Virus record (IMG/VR): IMGVR_UViG_3300033148_003055
Location: 1-64,000 of that record
Source: a virus
Direction: 5' to 3' (one strand)
DNA: 64,000 nt
Of the stretch, positions 55,636 through 62,750 are shown in pieces. The position numbers were made by a program, and so were the translations under genes. Each line of letters opens with the position of its first letter. The stretch's first letter is position 1. A model generated the notes under the pieces. The model was not told the DNA's origin, did not search any database, and saw only the letters and a program-made list of their open reading frames with translations.

Positions 55636-56513
55636 ACATGCACGTGGTCACCGTGGGCGATCGGGTACGGCAGCGGAACCGGAAGGCCCAACTGCTCTCG
55701 CCCCACCTGCCAGTAGTGCGAGATGAAGAGCTTGACGGCGTACCGCTTCGCCCTCGACTGGATGTGACCCGGGGGCAGCATCGGTGTACCCTCCCCCACC
55801 TCCAGCTTGGTCAGCTTCTTCGCCCAGTCGGAGGGGGCAAGCCCTTCCATCCTGAGGGCCTTCACATCGTCACCGTTGAATCTGGCGGCGTACCACGGGT
55901 GGGCGTCGGTACTCTTGCCAACGCGGTCCGCCCCCGCGGCGGCCTGCTCGGAGTAATCGCCGACCTCGTTCTTGGCCGCCTCGTAAGCCTTCCGCTCCTG
56001 GTAGTACCGGGCGTAGGTGGCCTTGTCATTGTTCGAGACTTTGACGAAGCTCTCCCCGATCTTCCAGCAGAGCACCTTCAGCTTGGCATTCCACGGACGC
56101 TTCTGCCCCTTCGCCCACACGGACGAGGGGTCCAACCCCGCGAACCGCCAGACCGCGCCCGCCGTCTGCGCCTTGTGGATGTCGATATGGGCCAGCAAAC
56201 CGGCGGCGATCACGGGTCCGATCCCGAGCTGCGACCGCGCCCACTCGCCCAGAGGGTTCGATTTGCTGTACTTGTCGAGGGCCTTCTTCACCTCGTTCTC
56301 CAGCAGCCGGGCGTTCTCGCCGAGCCACCCCACGACCGTATGCGGCTCTTCACTCTTGGTGAGAGCCCTGACCTGATTCTCGGCCCGCTTTCGGTTGTCC
56401 TGCATCTGGTAGTAGGAATCGACCAGATACCGAACCTCCTGGGGCGACAGGGTCGTGGCTGCGTTCCGTATGTCCTTGGTCATCTTCTGGGCCGCTTCGA
56501 GTTCTACACTCAT
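55620..56513 (-). CDS. IS110-type HhH domain protein
   Basis: 297 residues from the ATG at 56511-56513 (AAAGGAG upstream). The middle holds a helix-hairpin-helix like the Transposase_20 domain of IS110 elements: LGIGPVIAAGLLAHIDIHKA, then AVWRFAGLDPSSVWAKGQKR and LKVLCWKIGESFVKVSNND. The RuvC-like DEDD half of a transposase is missing. It is probably a DNA-binding phage protein rather than a transposase. The repeat array starts at its 3' end. Confidence 0.7.
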   Translation of the reverse strand: MSVELEAAQKMTKDIRNAATTLSPQEVRYLVDSYYQMQDNRKRAENQVRALTKSEEPHTVVGWLGENARLLENEVKKALDKYSKSNPLGEWARSQLGIGPVIAAGLLAHIDIHKAQTAGAVWRFAGLDPSSVWAKGQKRPWNAKLKVLCWKIGESFVKVSNNDKATYARYYQERKAYEAAKNEVGDYSEQAAAGADRVGKSTDAHPWYAARFNGDDVKALRMEGLAPSDWAKKLTKLEVGEGTPMLPPGHIQSRAKRYAVKLFISHYWQVGREQLGLPVPLPYPIAHGDHVHVIEPK

Positions 56514-56543
56514 CACACTCTCCTTTCGAAGCTACGGCTTCGG

Positions 56544-56572
56544 GGTGGGCGGTGTCCTTAGTCCTGCCCACC
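56544..56572 (-). terminator. hairpin between small membrane gene and HhH gene
   Basis: A 7-bp stem GGTGGGC/GCCCACC with a 15-base loop lies about 20 bases past the stop of the gene at 56591-56899. No T-run follows; it may be an attenuator. Confidence 0.35.
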
Positions 56573-56590
56573 CGTCAGCCGCTCCCCTCG

Positions 56591-56899
56591 CTACGTTGAT
56601 GCCCTCACGGCCCTCGACACGGGGCCGTACCATATCGTCGCGATCACCAGCAGGATGATAGCGGGCTCCGCTACGCGGACCCAGTTCTCCATCTGCCGGT
56701 ACGCCTGAATGCGGGCGTACCCGTCCCAGTCGTCCACGAGCTGGGAGACGGCTTCGGTCTGTATCTCGTCAACCTCAGCCCGCAGGATGTGCTGGCCGAG
56801 CGCCGCGACCACGGCCACGAGCGCCGTCGTCAGTAACACCCGAACCCCCAGGCCGAACGGCGAGTCCGTCTTCGGTCTCTCCAGCTCCCCGTAGATCAC
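56591..56899 (-). CDS. two-span membrane protein
   Basis: 102 residues from the GTG at 56897-56899 with perfect AAGGAGG. Two membrane helices (VLLTTALVAVVAALGQHI and EPAIILLVIATIWYGP) flank an acidic/aromatic loop. It could be a holin or membrane anchor. Function unknown. Confidence 0.6.
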   Translation of the reverse strand: MIYGELERPKTDSPFGLGVRVLLTTALVAVVAALGQHILRAEVDEIQTEAVSQLVDDWDGYARIQAYRQMENWVRVAEPAIILLVIATIWYGPVSRAVRAST

Positions 56900-56916
56900 T
56901 CGTCACCTCCTTCCGA

Positions 56917-56942
56917 CCGGGGGCGTTAGACCTCGCCCCCGG
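56917..56942 (-). terminator. strong GC hairpin after the SSB-like gene
   Basis: A perfect 9-bp stem CCGGGGGCG/CGCCCCCGG with an 8-base loop lies between the stop at 56957 and the ribosome site of the next gene. It may act as a terminator or shield the mRNA end. Confidence 0.5.
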
Positions 56943-56956
56943 CCTAGCCGCCGTGG

Positions 56957-57847
56957 CTACTTCTTCGTCTTCTTCTTCTTCTTGGACTTCTTCTTCTTCT
57001 TGTCCTTGGCCTTGGGCTTGTCCTTGGACTTCTTCTTCGCCTTGGCCTTCTTCTTGGACTTCGGCTCGGGCTCCGGCTCCGACAGCTTGATGCCGTGCTT
57101 CTCACAGAGCTCGACCTCTTCCTCGACCAGCTCGCTCGAGTCGTACTCGAACTTCTTGAGGCGCTTGACGAGGGACTCGACGTCGTCGTCCTCCTTGACC
57201 TTGGCCTCGAGGGTCTGGGCCAGGGCGATCAGCTCGTCCAGGTCCTCTTCCTCGTCGTCCCCGCCTTCGTCCTCGTCCTCGCCGTCCTCGTCTCCGTCGG
57301 AGTCGTCGCCGTCCTCATCGGCGTCTTCCTCTCCGTCCTCGTCCCCATCGTCGTCGTCCGCGTCCCCGTCCTCTTCGGCATCCTCATCCTCGGGCTCGCC
57401 ATCGTCCTCGCCACCGACCACGGCAGCGTCCCCGTCGAGCAGGCGGGTGATGGTGATGTTGGTGAACCCGTCCTTGCTGGTCTTGACCTTGACCATGACG
57501 ATCGGGTTCGCGTCGGCGATCTCTTCGATGACTTCCTCGAGGTCTGCCATCTGGTCGGGGACCTCGCGGCCGAGCTTCTCGATCCGCTGCATCGCGAACT
57601 TCCTAGCCCAGTCGCTCTCGCTCTCGAGCTGCGAGTAGTCGCGGATGTTCTCCCCGGCCATGTCGCCCTCGAGGCAAACCCATCCCCACTTGATCATGAG
57701 CTTGCTGGTGTTCTGGGACTCGACGAGCTCCGCGTCCTCAAGCTGGAGCTTGTAGATTCCGTCCTCGAACTCGGTGCCGCCCAGCGACTTGCTGGACTCC
57801 CAGTTGCCCTGCATCTTGCCAAGGCGTTTCCCGAAACTGCTACCCAT
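56957..57847 (-). CDS. SSB-like (DUF669-type) protein with acidic and Lys-rich tails
   Basis: 296 residues from the ATG at 57845-57847 (AAGGAGG upstream). The first ~135 residues (GIYKLQLEDAELVES, LMIKWGWVCLEGD, NITITRLLDG) match DUF669-like phage proteins thought to act as single-strand DNA binders. Then comes an Asp/Glu run of about 70 residues and finally a Lys-rich run. The split acidic and basic tails are unusual. It is next to the Sak4-like ATPase, a common pairing. Confidence 0.7.
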   Translation of the reverse strand: MGSSFGKRLGKMQGNWESSKSLGGTEFEDGIYKLQLEDAELVESQNTSKLMIKWGWVCLEGDMAGENIRDYSQLESESDWARKFAMQRIEKLGREVPDQMADLEEVIEEIADANPIVMVKVKTSKDGFTNITITRLLDGDAAVVGGEDDGEPEDEDAEEDGDADDDDGDEDGEEDADEDGDDSDGDEDGEDEDEGGDDEEEDLDELIALAQTLEAKVKEDDDVESLVKRLKKFEYDSSELVEEEVELCEKHGIKLSEPEPEPKSKKKAKAKKKSKDKPKAKDKKKKKSKKKKKTKK

Positions 57848-57873
57848 TCCCGTATCCTCCTTCTGGTAAATGA

Positions 57874-58851
57874 TTAGAGAGCACGTCGCCCGACCTTCCG
57901 CTTCCCTCCCTCCTTGGATTTCTTCTTGGACTTCCTCCTGGGCCGACGCGCTTCTTCCTTGCCCGCCTTCCTGAAGAACTTCTTCACCACAGAGCTGGCC
58001 GTCGCCGTCGGCACCAGAGTCTTCGGGTCGAGCCCGACGTCCTCCCCGTTGAAGGCGGCCTGCAGAATCTCGAACCCTCCCTCCTTGGTGAGCGGTATGA
58101 ACCGCGGCAGAGGGGCTCCGATCTCCCGGGCGCCCGCCCAGATGACCTCGTCCCCTTCGGTGATGATGACACGCTCCGTCGTCCCTGCGGACGAACGGAT
58201 GTACTCGACGTAGAAGAACAGGTCGACCAGAGCCTCGACGACCCCGCGTGCCTGTCCGCTCATCGTCGGCGTGATCCGGGTGTACTCCTCGCCGCCCTGG
58301 GGTTTGATACTGACCTCCTTGGCGTGCGAGGTGAAGCAGAGACCCCGGCCCGTCTGGAGGATGCGGTGGACCGTCGTCATGAACTCGGACCTGACCGCCG
58401 CCCACCCCTTGCCGTACGCCTCTTCTGACGGGTGGTCGATGCCGAGCTTCTCCCGGCAGATGTACTCCATGCACATGTCGTACGCCCGGTCGACCGTATC
58501 GATGACGACGGTCTTGAACCGGTCCGTCTTCTCCAGGAGATCGACCGCCGCCTTGAGCAGCTTCCAGTTCTTGCACCCACCACTCTCGTGGTTGTACTCG
58601 AATATCTCAAGGCCTTTCGTCCCCGGCTCCGTCGTCAGGAACAGGGTGTCCGGGTACGACGACAGGAACGTCGACTTCCCGATCTTCTCCCGCCCGTAGA
58701 GCAGGAGCGTGTACTGGAGCAGGTCCGTGATCGCCTCCTTCTTCTCGTCCGGCAGCTCCGGGGGCGGTGCCGGCTTCGCGAATTTACGCTTTCCTCCTTT
58801 TGACTTTGCGCTTTTGCTTGGCCGCTTTTTCTCCACCTTCTCCACTGCCAT
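57874..58851 (-). CDS. Sak4-like RecA-fold ATPase
   Basis: 325 residues from the ATG at 58849-58851. Walker A is LLLYGREKIGKSTFLSSYP and Walker B TVVIDTVDRAYD; SHAKEVSIKPQGG and SGQARGVVEALVD follow. This is the Sak4 (AAA_24) single-strand annealing/recombination family. The N-terminus and C-terminus are Lys-rich. It overlaps the nuclease gene by 68 bases, a strong sign of a joint recombination system. Confidence 0.85.
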   Translation of the reverse strand: MAVEKVEKKRPSKSAKSKGGKRKFAKPAPPPELPDEKKEAITDLLQYTLLLYGREKIGKSTFLSSYPDTLFLTTEPGTKGLEIFEYNHESGGCKNWKLLKAAVDLLEKTDRFKTVVIDTVDRAYDMCMEYICREKLGIDHPSEEAYGKGWAAVRSEFMTTVHRILQTGRGLCFTSHAKEVSIKPQGGEEYTRITPTMSGQARGVVEALVDLFFYVEYIRSSAGTTERVIITEGDEVIWAGAREIGAPLPRFIPLTKEGGFEILQAAFNGEDVGLDPKTLVPTATASSVVKKFFRKAGKEEARRPRRKSKKKSKEGGKRKVGRRAL

Positions 58852-59788
58852 CGTCATCATCCTCCAATTCGCGGAACAGTTTGCGCGTCTGCGCGAAGCC
58901 TACGTTGTCACCCGATGCACACATGTCCAGGAACTCGCACGACCACATCCCGACGCACGCCTGTCGGCGACGGTAGGTCGGAAGGTCGCCCGCCACCCAG
59001 GCGGCGAAGTCCTTCAGGATCGCCTCGAGCTCGTCCTCGAAGGTCTTCACAACCACCTTCGGGAATGTCAGCTCGAACCGCTTGAAGTAATGGTCGGGAC
59101 GCTCGTAGGCGTCCTTCCGAATACGGGCGATGAACCCGGTCTCGTCCTCCCCCTTCTTCTGCTTGAGCTGCGGGTTGCGGATGATGTTGTACAGCGCCCC
59201 CTTCACCGGGTCGTCCATCATCGCCTTCAGGGCCGTCAAGTAGAAGAGAGTCTGCCAGTCAAACGACAGGGACGACGTGAGGGCGTCCTCGGAGATTCTG
59301 CCCTTGGTCTTCGTCTCCAGCATCCAGACTGACTTCGCCTTCCTGAAAACCCCGTCGATCCTGCCGCGGAGGCGGAACCCACGGAACATCACGTCGAACA
59401 CCGGCTCGACCGCGATCCACTCCCGCTTGATGTCGGAGGTGTGCTCGTTCAGGTACTCCCCCAGGACGGCCCGGGCCCGGTTCGCCTCGAGCTCCATCTC
59501 CTGGGCTTGGTAGGCGTCCGAGCTGCCGACGATGTTCTTCCTCAGGGATTTGGTGATGCTCCGCTCGATCACCCGCTCCAGATTCCCGACGGCTCCCCTC
59601 CCCATCGCCTTGTATAGTTCCTCAAGTGCGGAGTGGACCATCGACCCAAACCGCATCGCCGACTTCGAGCTTGTCTTCTTCTCCCAGCCGGAGAGGGTCA
59701 AGCCCATCCTCTCCCGGCAGTCGAGGAACGCCGCCAGCATAGATTGCGTGGCGCCGTCTTCGATAGTGTACCCGGTCTTCCAAGTCAT
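58784..59788 (-). CDS. PD-(D/E)XK nuclease (Cas4/RecB-like)
   Basis: 334 residues from the ATG at 59786-59788 (AAGGAGGTGACGG upstream). The catalytic region is RGRIDGVFRKAKSVWMLETK; a C-terminal Cys set (CVGMWSCEFLDMC) with an earlier Cys may hold an iron-sulfur cluster as in Cas4/AddB. It would resect DNA ends for the Sak4-like annealase. Confidence 0.82.
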   Translation of the reverse strand: MTWKTGYTIEDGATQSMLAAFLDCRERMGLTLSGWEKKTSSKSAMRFGSMVHSALEELYKAMGRGAVGNLERVIERSITKSLRKNIVGSSDAYQAQEMELEANRARAVLGEYLNEHTSDIKREWIAVEPVFDVMFRGFRLRGRIDGVFRKAKSVWMLETKTKGRISEDALTSSLSFDWQTLFYLTALKAMMDDPVKGALYNIIRNPQLKQKKGEDETGFIARIRKDAYERPDHYFKRFELTFPKVVVKTFEDELEAILKDFAAWVAGDLPTYRRRQACVGMWSCEFLDMCASGDNVGFAQTRKLFRELEDDDDGSGEGGEKAAKQKRKVKRRKA

Positions 59789-59805
59789 TCCGTCACCTCC
59801 TTCTC

Positions 59806-60207
59806 TCACCCTACCACATTTCTGGTCCGCCATCCAGCCTGAAAATATCTCGACCCCGCGCAGATGCGGACGCCCTCGCTGCCCTTATCGTACGGAACGT
59901 CCCCCTTGTTGTCTGGCCAAGGCTTGTACGGCATCAGCTTGTCTGGGTCGAACCGACCGCCGAAGTACGACGGGCGCTTCTCCCTGCCGGTCATGGCCGG
60001 GAACACGAACCGCGTCGGGAGCTGGAACGGAAGCTCGAGTTCCCACCGCTCCTCGCACCGGGAGCAGAGGCACTTCGCGATCCCGACTGCCAGCTTGCTC
60101 TGGGAAGAGTACCCGGTCATCGTCACCTCGTAAGACCCGCACTTCGGGCACTTAGCCCGCCAGTCCAGCAGGTGGGCGACCACTATGTCCTTCGGCAGGA
60201 AACTCAT
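59806..60207 (-). CDS. Zn-ribbon protein
   Basis: 133 residues from the ATG at 60205-60207. CPKCGSYEVTMTGY ... CLCSRCEERWELEL is a classic four-Cys zinc ribbon. The C-terminal half (GREKRPSYFGGRFDPDKLMP) is Pro/Gly-rich. The ribosome site is weak. Possibly nucleic-acid binding. Confidence 0.62.
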   Translation of the reverse strand: MSFLPKDIVVAHLLDWRAKCPKCGSYEVTMTGYSSQSKLAVGIAKCLCSRCEERWELELPFQLPTRFVFPAMTGREKRPSYFGGRFDPDKLMPYKPWPDNKGDVPYDKGSEGVRICAGSRYFQAGWRTRNVVG

Positions 60208-60231
60208 CACCGTGCTCTCATTTCTCGAAGG

Positions 60232-60420
60232 TTAGCCACCATGTGCCTTCTCTTCACCAAACACGTCATCGACTCCCCGCACCACCAGCCTATCAACGAT
60301 GGCACGCAAAACCCCCTCCCGCTCAGCTGTAACGTCGGCGTGCGGGCGAAGGTCGTGGCGTCGGCATAACTCCCGGTGGATATGGTCTCGCAAGACCTCT
60401 AGCATCGTCTGCACTTCCAC
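60232..60420 (-). CDS. small helical protein
   Basis: 62 residues from the GTG at 60418-60420 with perfect AAGGAGG. MEVQTMLEVLRDHIHRELCR continues with a second helix. Its last codons (EEKAHGG) are part of an intergenic repeat copy. Unknown function. Confidence 0.5.
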   Translation of the reverse strand: MEVQTMLEVLRDHIHRELCRRHDLRPHADVTAEREGVLRAIVDRLVVRGVDDVFGEEKAHGG

Positions 60421-60455
60421 GCCGCACCTCCTTCACTTGGTAGCCAACCATGTGC

Positions 60456-60749
60456 CTATTCGTCCTCGACATAGCCGCCGCACTCGGAACACCGCTTCGT
60501 GGACATGTACTCCATGCACCACAGGAACATCGCTAGATTGGCAGTGTCTACGGCCTGGTCTGGGCAGCCGCGCGCAGTGTCCGCAGAATGGTCGAGCAAT
60601 GCCTGTTCGAGAACCTGCTTCCGGGAGGGGTCGTCCCATCCTGACCACCCATCACGCCCCTTTCTCAGCAGCTTGCGCTCCATCTCGCTCCAAAACGCCT
60701 CCATCGCGCGCGTCAGCTTCACTCTCTCGTCCTCTAGTGGTCTTGCCAT
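60456..60749 (-). CDS. hypothetical protein with CxxC
   Basis: 97 residues from the ATG at 60747-60749. Helical, with a C-terminal CSECGGYVEDE pair. WSGWDDPSRKQVLEQALLDH resembles the MazG-like/phage small-protein style but is not enough for a call. The intergenic repeat follows its stop. Confidence 0.5.
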   Translation of the reverse strand: MARPLEDERVKLTRAMEAFWSEMERKLLRKGRDGWSGWDDPSRKQVLEQALLDHSADTARGCPDQAVDTANLAMFLWCMEYMSTKRCSECGGYVEDE

Positions 60750-60964
60750 CATGCCCCCTTGGCGCCATTGCGCCTAAACGATCTGCACTGGTCGCAGTCC
60801 ATGCACCATCCTGCGGATCTTATTTCGCGCCGAGGCCCCGGGCCGCAAGACTTGGGCCTTGTGGCACTAGCCACCCGCGCGGGCGCGGTGCACCGGTATA
60901 TGCCCAGCTTGGTCCTGCGCCGCTTCCTGAACCGGCAGTCGAAACAGCAGCTATTCCGCGACAT
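60749..60964 (-). CDS. Cys-rich basic protein
   Basis: 71 residues from the ATG at 60962-60964 (GGGGGAG upstream). CCFDCRFRKRRR ... C ... CMDCDQCRSF gives up to eight Cys in a very basic chain, so one or two zinc sites are likely. Probably nucleic-acid binding. Confidence 0.55.
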   Translation of the reverse strand: MSRNSCCFDCRFRKRRRTKLGIYRCTAPARVASATRPKSCGPGPRREIRSAGWCMDCDQCRSFRRNGAKGA

Positions 60965-60996
60965 CACTCCCCCTCGTCTCTCGAAGGTTGCATACC

Positions 60997-61263
60997 TTAT
61001 GCCTCGCTGTCTATGATCTTGAAGTCGTCTTCCTTGAGCCACCAGCAGAGCGCCCACCGTTTGGCTGCGGACGCCTCAGAGAAGCGGCCCCAGGCCTCGC
61101 CGCTCTCCACGTCCACCACCTCCCACCTCAACGCGGCGGTCCTGTGTTCACGGCAGTAATTCATCGCCCCGCGCCCCTCAGCGAACTCAAACCAGCAGCC
61201 GCAGGGCAGCTTATGACGAACAGCGTTGCCCTCGTGGGCTCCACAACAGTTACAGCGTTCCAT
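60997..61263 (-). CDS. Zn-binding small protein
   Basis: 88 residues from the ATG at 61261-61263 (GGAGGGGAG upstream). MERCNCCGAHEGNAVRHKLP, CGCWFEF and YCREH supply Cys/His for two zinc sites. Ends in an alpha/beta segment (ALCWWLKEDDFKIIDSE). TGATG coupled to the PAPS-reductase-family gene. Confidence 0.55.
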   Translation of the reverse strand: MERCNCCGAHEGNAVRHKLPCGCWFEFAEGRGAMNYCREHRTAALRWEVVDVESGEAWGRFSEASAAKRWALCWWLKEDDFKIIDSEA

Positions 61264-62195
61264 CACTCCCCTCCGTTCTGCACGTTTCTGCATGGCTGCA
61301 TGCCTTGTGCCTTTTCACCAAACGGCATATCCATGAACTCCAGCACCTCGCGCAGCCCCAGCTTGTCCATGCAGTACGTCCAGAGCCTGGGGTGCGTCTC
61401 CTTCATGCGCTCAAAGCGGTTAGGACGCCCCTCCATGTGGAGCCCGAAGCAGCAGAACACGCAGCCGGTCCGGCCGTAACCCATGTCGTAGATGTCCGAA
61501 TACGGCACGTTGTTGTCATTGAGGTACTGCCAGACATCATCTTCGAGCCAGAACGACAGCGGCCTAGACAGTGGCGTTTTGGTATCGAAGGCGTTACACC
61601 CAGTAGCGAGGTAGCGTTGCCGACGGTTATTGGAGTCAGACGCCATTTCCCCGGTGATCCCGTGCAGCCCCGACTCCTTCTCGAACTTGTGGAACGGTCG
61701 CTTCTTCATCACCGCACAGCATCCCTCGCCAATCTTGAACGGGGCGTCCAAGAGCCACTTCCACTTCTCGCTTATCTTGCCCTTCGGGCCATTCGGGAAA
61801 CCCCAGAGGCGATAGAACTTCTGCACCTCCGACTTCGTGTTGTTGTACCGGCTGATTGCCATGGCCTGCTCCTTGGACACCACCGGCCACCCGTACTTGT
61901 CTATAACCTCACGGAACCGCATCTTCGGCTTGAGCCAGACGACGTTCTCTGTAGCCCGAACAAACCGCACAACCTCGGGGAACTCCAGCCCGGTGTTGCA
62001 GAACACGGCCGGGACGCGTGGGTAGATACTCCTTACGAGATGGAGTAGCGCAGTAGAGTCCTTCCCGCCAGAGAACGACACGTACACGTCACCCCGCCAA
62101 TGGTCGTGCCATTCGCGGATACGCCGATCCGACATGATAACCTTGCCGTCAAGCGGTTGGCCTTGCCGTTGAGCTAGTGTGGCCCTGCTGATCAT
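61263..62195 (-). CDS. PAPS reductase/DndC-family PP-loop protein
   Basis: 310 residues. The PP-loop YVSFSGGKDSTALLHLV (near residues 38-54) binds ATP or PAPS. GCCAVMKKRPFHKFE and TGCVFCCFG supply Cys as in the iron-sulfur forms, and LSFWLEDDVWQYL is the usual later helix. The family includes PAPS reductases and DndC-type DNA sulfur-modification enzymes; phage members are common and mostly untested. Good GGAGGGG site. Confidence 0.8.
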   Translation of the reverse strand: MISRATLAQRQGQPLDGKVIMSDRRIREWHDHWRGDVYVSFSGGKDSTALLHLVRSIYPRVPAVFCNTGLEFPEVVRFVRATENVVWLKPKMRFREVIDKYGWPVVSKEQAMAISRYNNTKSEVQKFYRLWGFPNGPKGKISEKWKWLLDAPFKIGEGCCAVMKKRPFHKFEKESGLHGITGEMASDSNNRRQRYLATGCNAFDTKTPLSRPLSFWLEDDVWQYLNDNNVPYSDIYDMGYGRTGCVFCCFGLHMEGRPNRFERMKETHPRLWTYCMDKLGLREVLEFMDMPFGEKAQGMQPCRNVQNGGE

Positions 62196-62229
62196 TCACC
62201 CCTCCGTCACATGGTACTTAACCATGTGA

Positions 62230-62472
62230 CTATTCGATCCGCTCCACGGTGATCTTAACGTTGCACTTGTCGCCGCCCTTAAGACCGCACGCTTCCTCAA
62301 GTGCTTGTCCTAGAGGCCCAAGCGCGTCAACGTGAATGCACCACGGCGACGTGAACCCGTGCCATAGACCTACTTGGTTGCACTTGATGCCCAGCCCAAG
62401 CACGAGCCGCCTCTCTCCGCAACTGGCCGCCATTGCGTCCTTGCCAACCTCGGCCTCGAAACTGGTCGCCAT
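62230..62472 (-). CDS. hypothetical small protein
   Basis: 80 residues from the ATG at 62470-62472 (AAGGAGGA upstream). Two Cys (CGERRLVLGLG, CIHVDALG) and a C-terminal CNVKITVERIE strand. No family recognised. Flanked on both sides by intergenic repeat copies. Confidence 0.5.
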   Translation of the reverse strand: MATSFEAEVGKDAMAASCGERRLVLGLGIKCNQVGLWHGFTSPWCIHVDALGPLGQALEEACGLKGGDKCNVKITVERIE

Positions 62473-62503
62473 CATTCCTCCTTGCCGCTCGATGGTTGCG
62501 TCC

Positions 62504-62719
62504 TCATGCCTTTGGCCCGATATGGAAGTCGCATGTGCCGTCAGCCTCACACGCTTCCGGGTTGCACGGCACCTTAACCCCGGCATGGCAATTGCCGCAA
62601 TCCTCGCAGCACGTCATGATGTCATTGAGTCCACAGCCGCAGTCCTCGCCGTAAAGCCCGTCGTAGCCGTTCGCCTTCAGGTACTCATAGACGATCTCGT
62701 ATACCGTAGGGTTCTTCAT
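62504..62719 (-). CDS. Cys-rich phage protein
   Basis: 71 residues from the ATG at 62717-62719. YEIVYEYLKANGYDGLYGED, then CGCGLNDIMTCCEDCGNCHA. The pattern GYDGL...CxC..DLxxCxxx..xC is common in small phage proteins of unknown function and likely binds zinc. GGGAGG precedes the ATG. Confidence 0.65.
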   Translation of the reverse strand: MKNPTVYEIVYEYLKANGYDGLYGEDCGCGLNDIMTCCEDCGNCHAGVKVPCNPEACEADGTCDFHIGPKA

Positions 62720-62750
62720 CTCGCCTCCCGTTCTGCACACTTCTGCATGG

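Noticed and set aside
55620-56513. IS110 insertion sequence.
   Set aside because: Only the HhH part is present; the RuvC-like catalytic half and element ends are missing, and the gene is tightly packed among replication genes.
58784-59788. A CRISPR-associated Cas4.
   Set aside because: The context (Sak4-like ATPase, SSB-like protein, polymerase) fits a phage recombination exonuclease. No cas1/cas2 or array is seen.
61263-62195. A dedicated PAPS supply for the island sulfotransferase.
   Set aside because: PAPS reductases consume rather than make PAPS, and many phage members of this family have unrelated roles. No sulfurylase or APS kinase gene is seen in the window.
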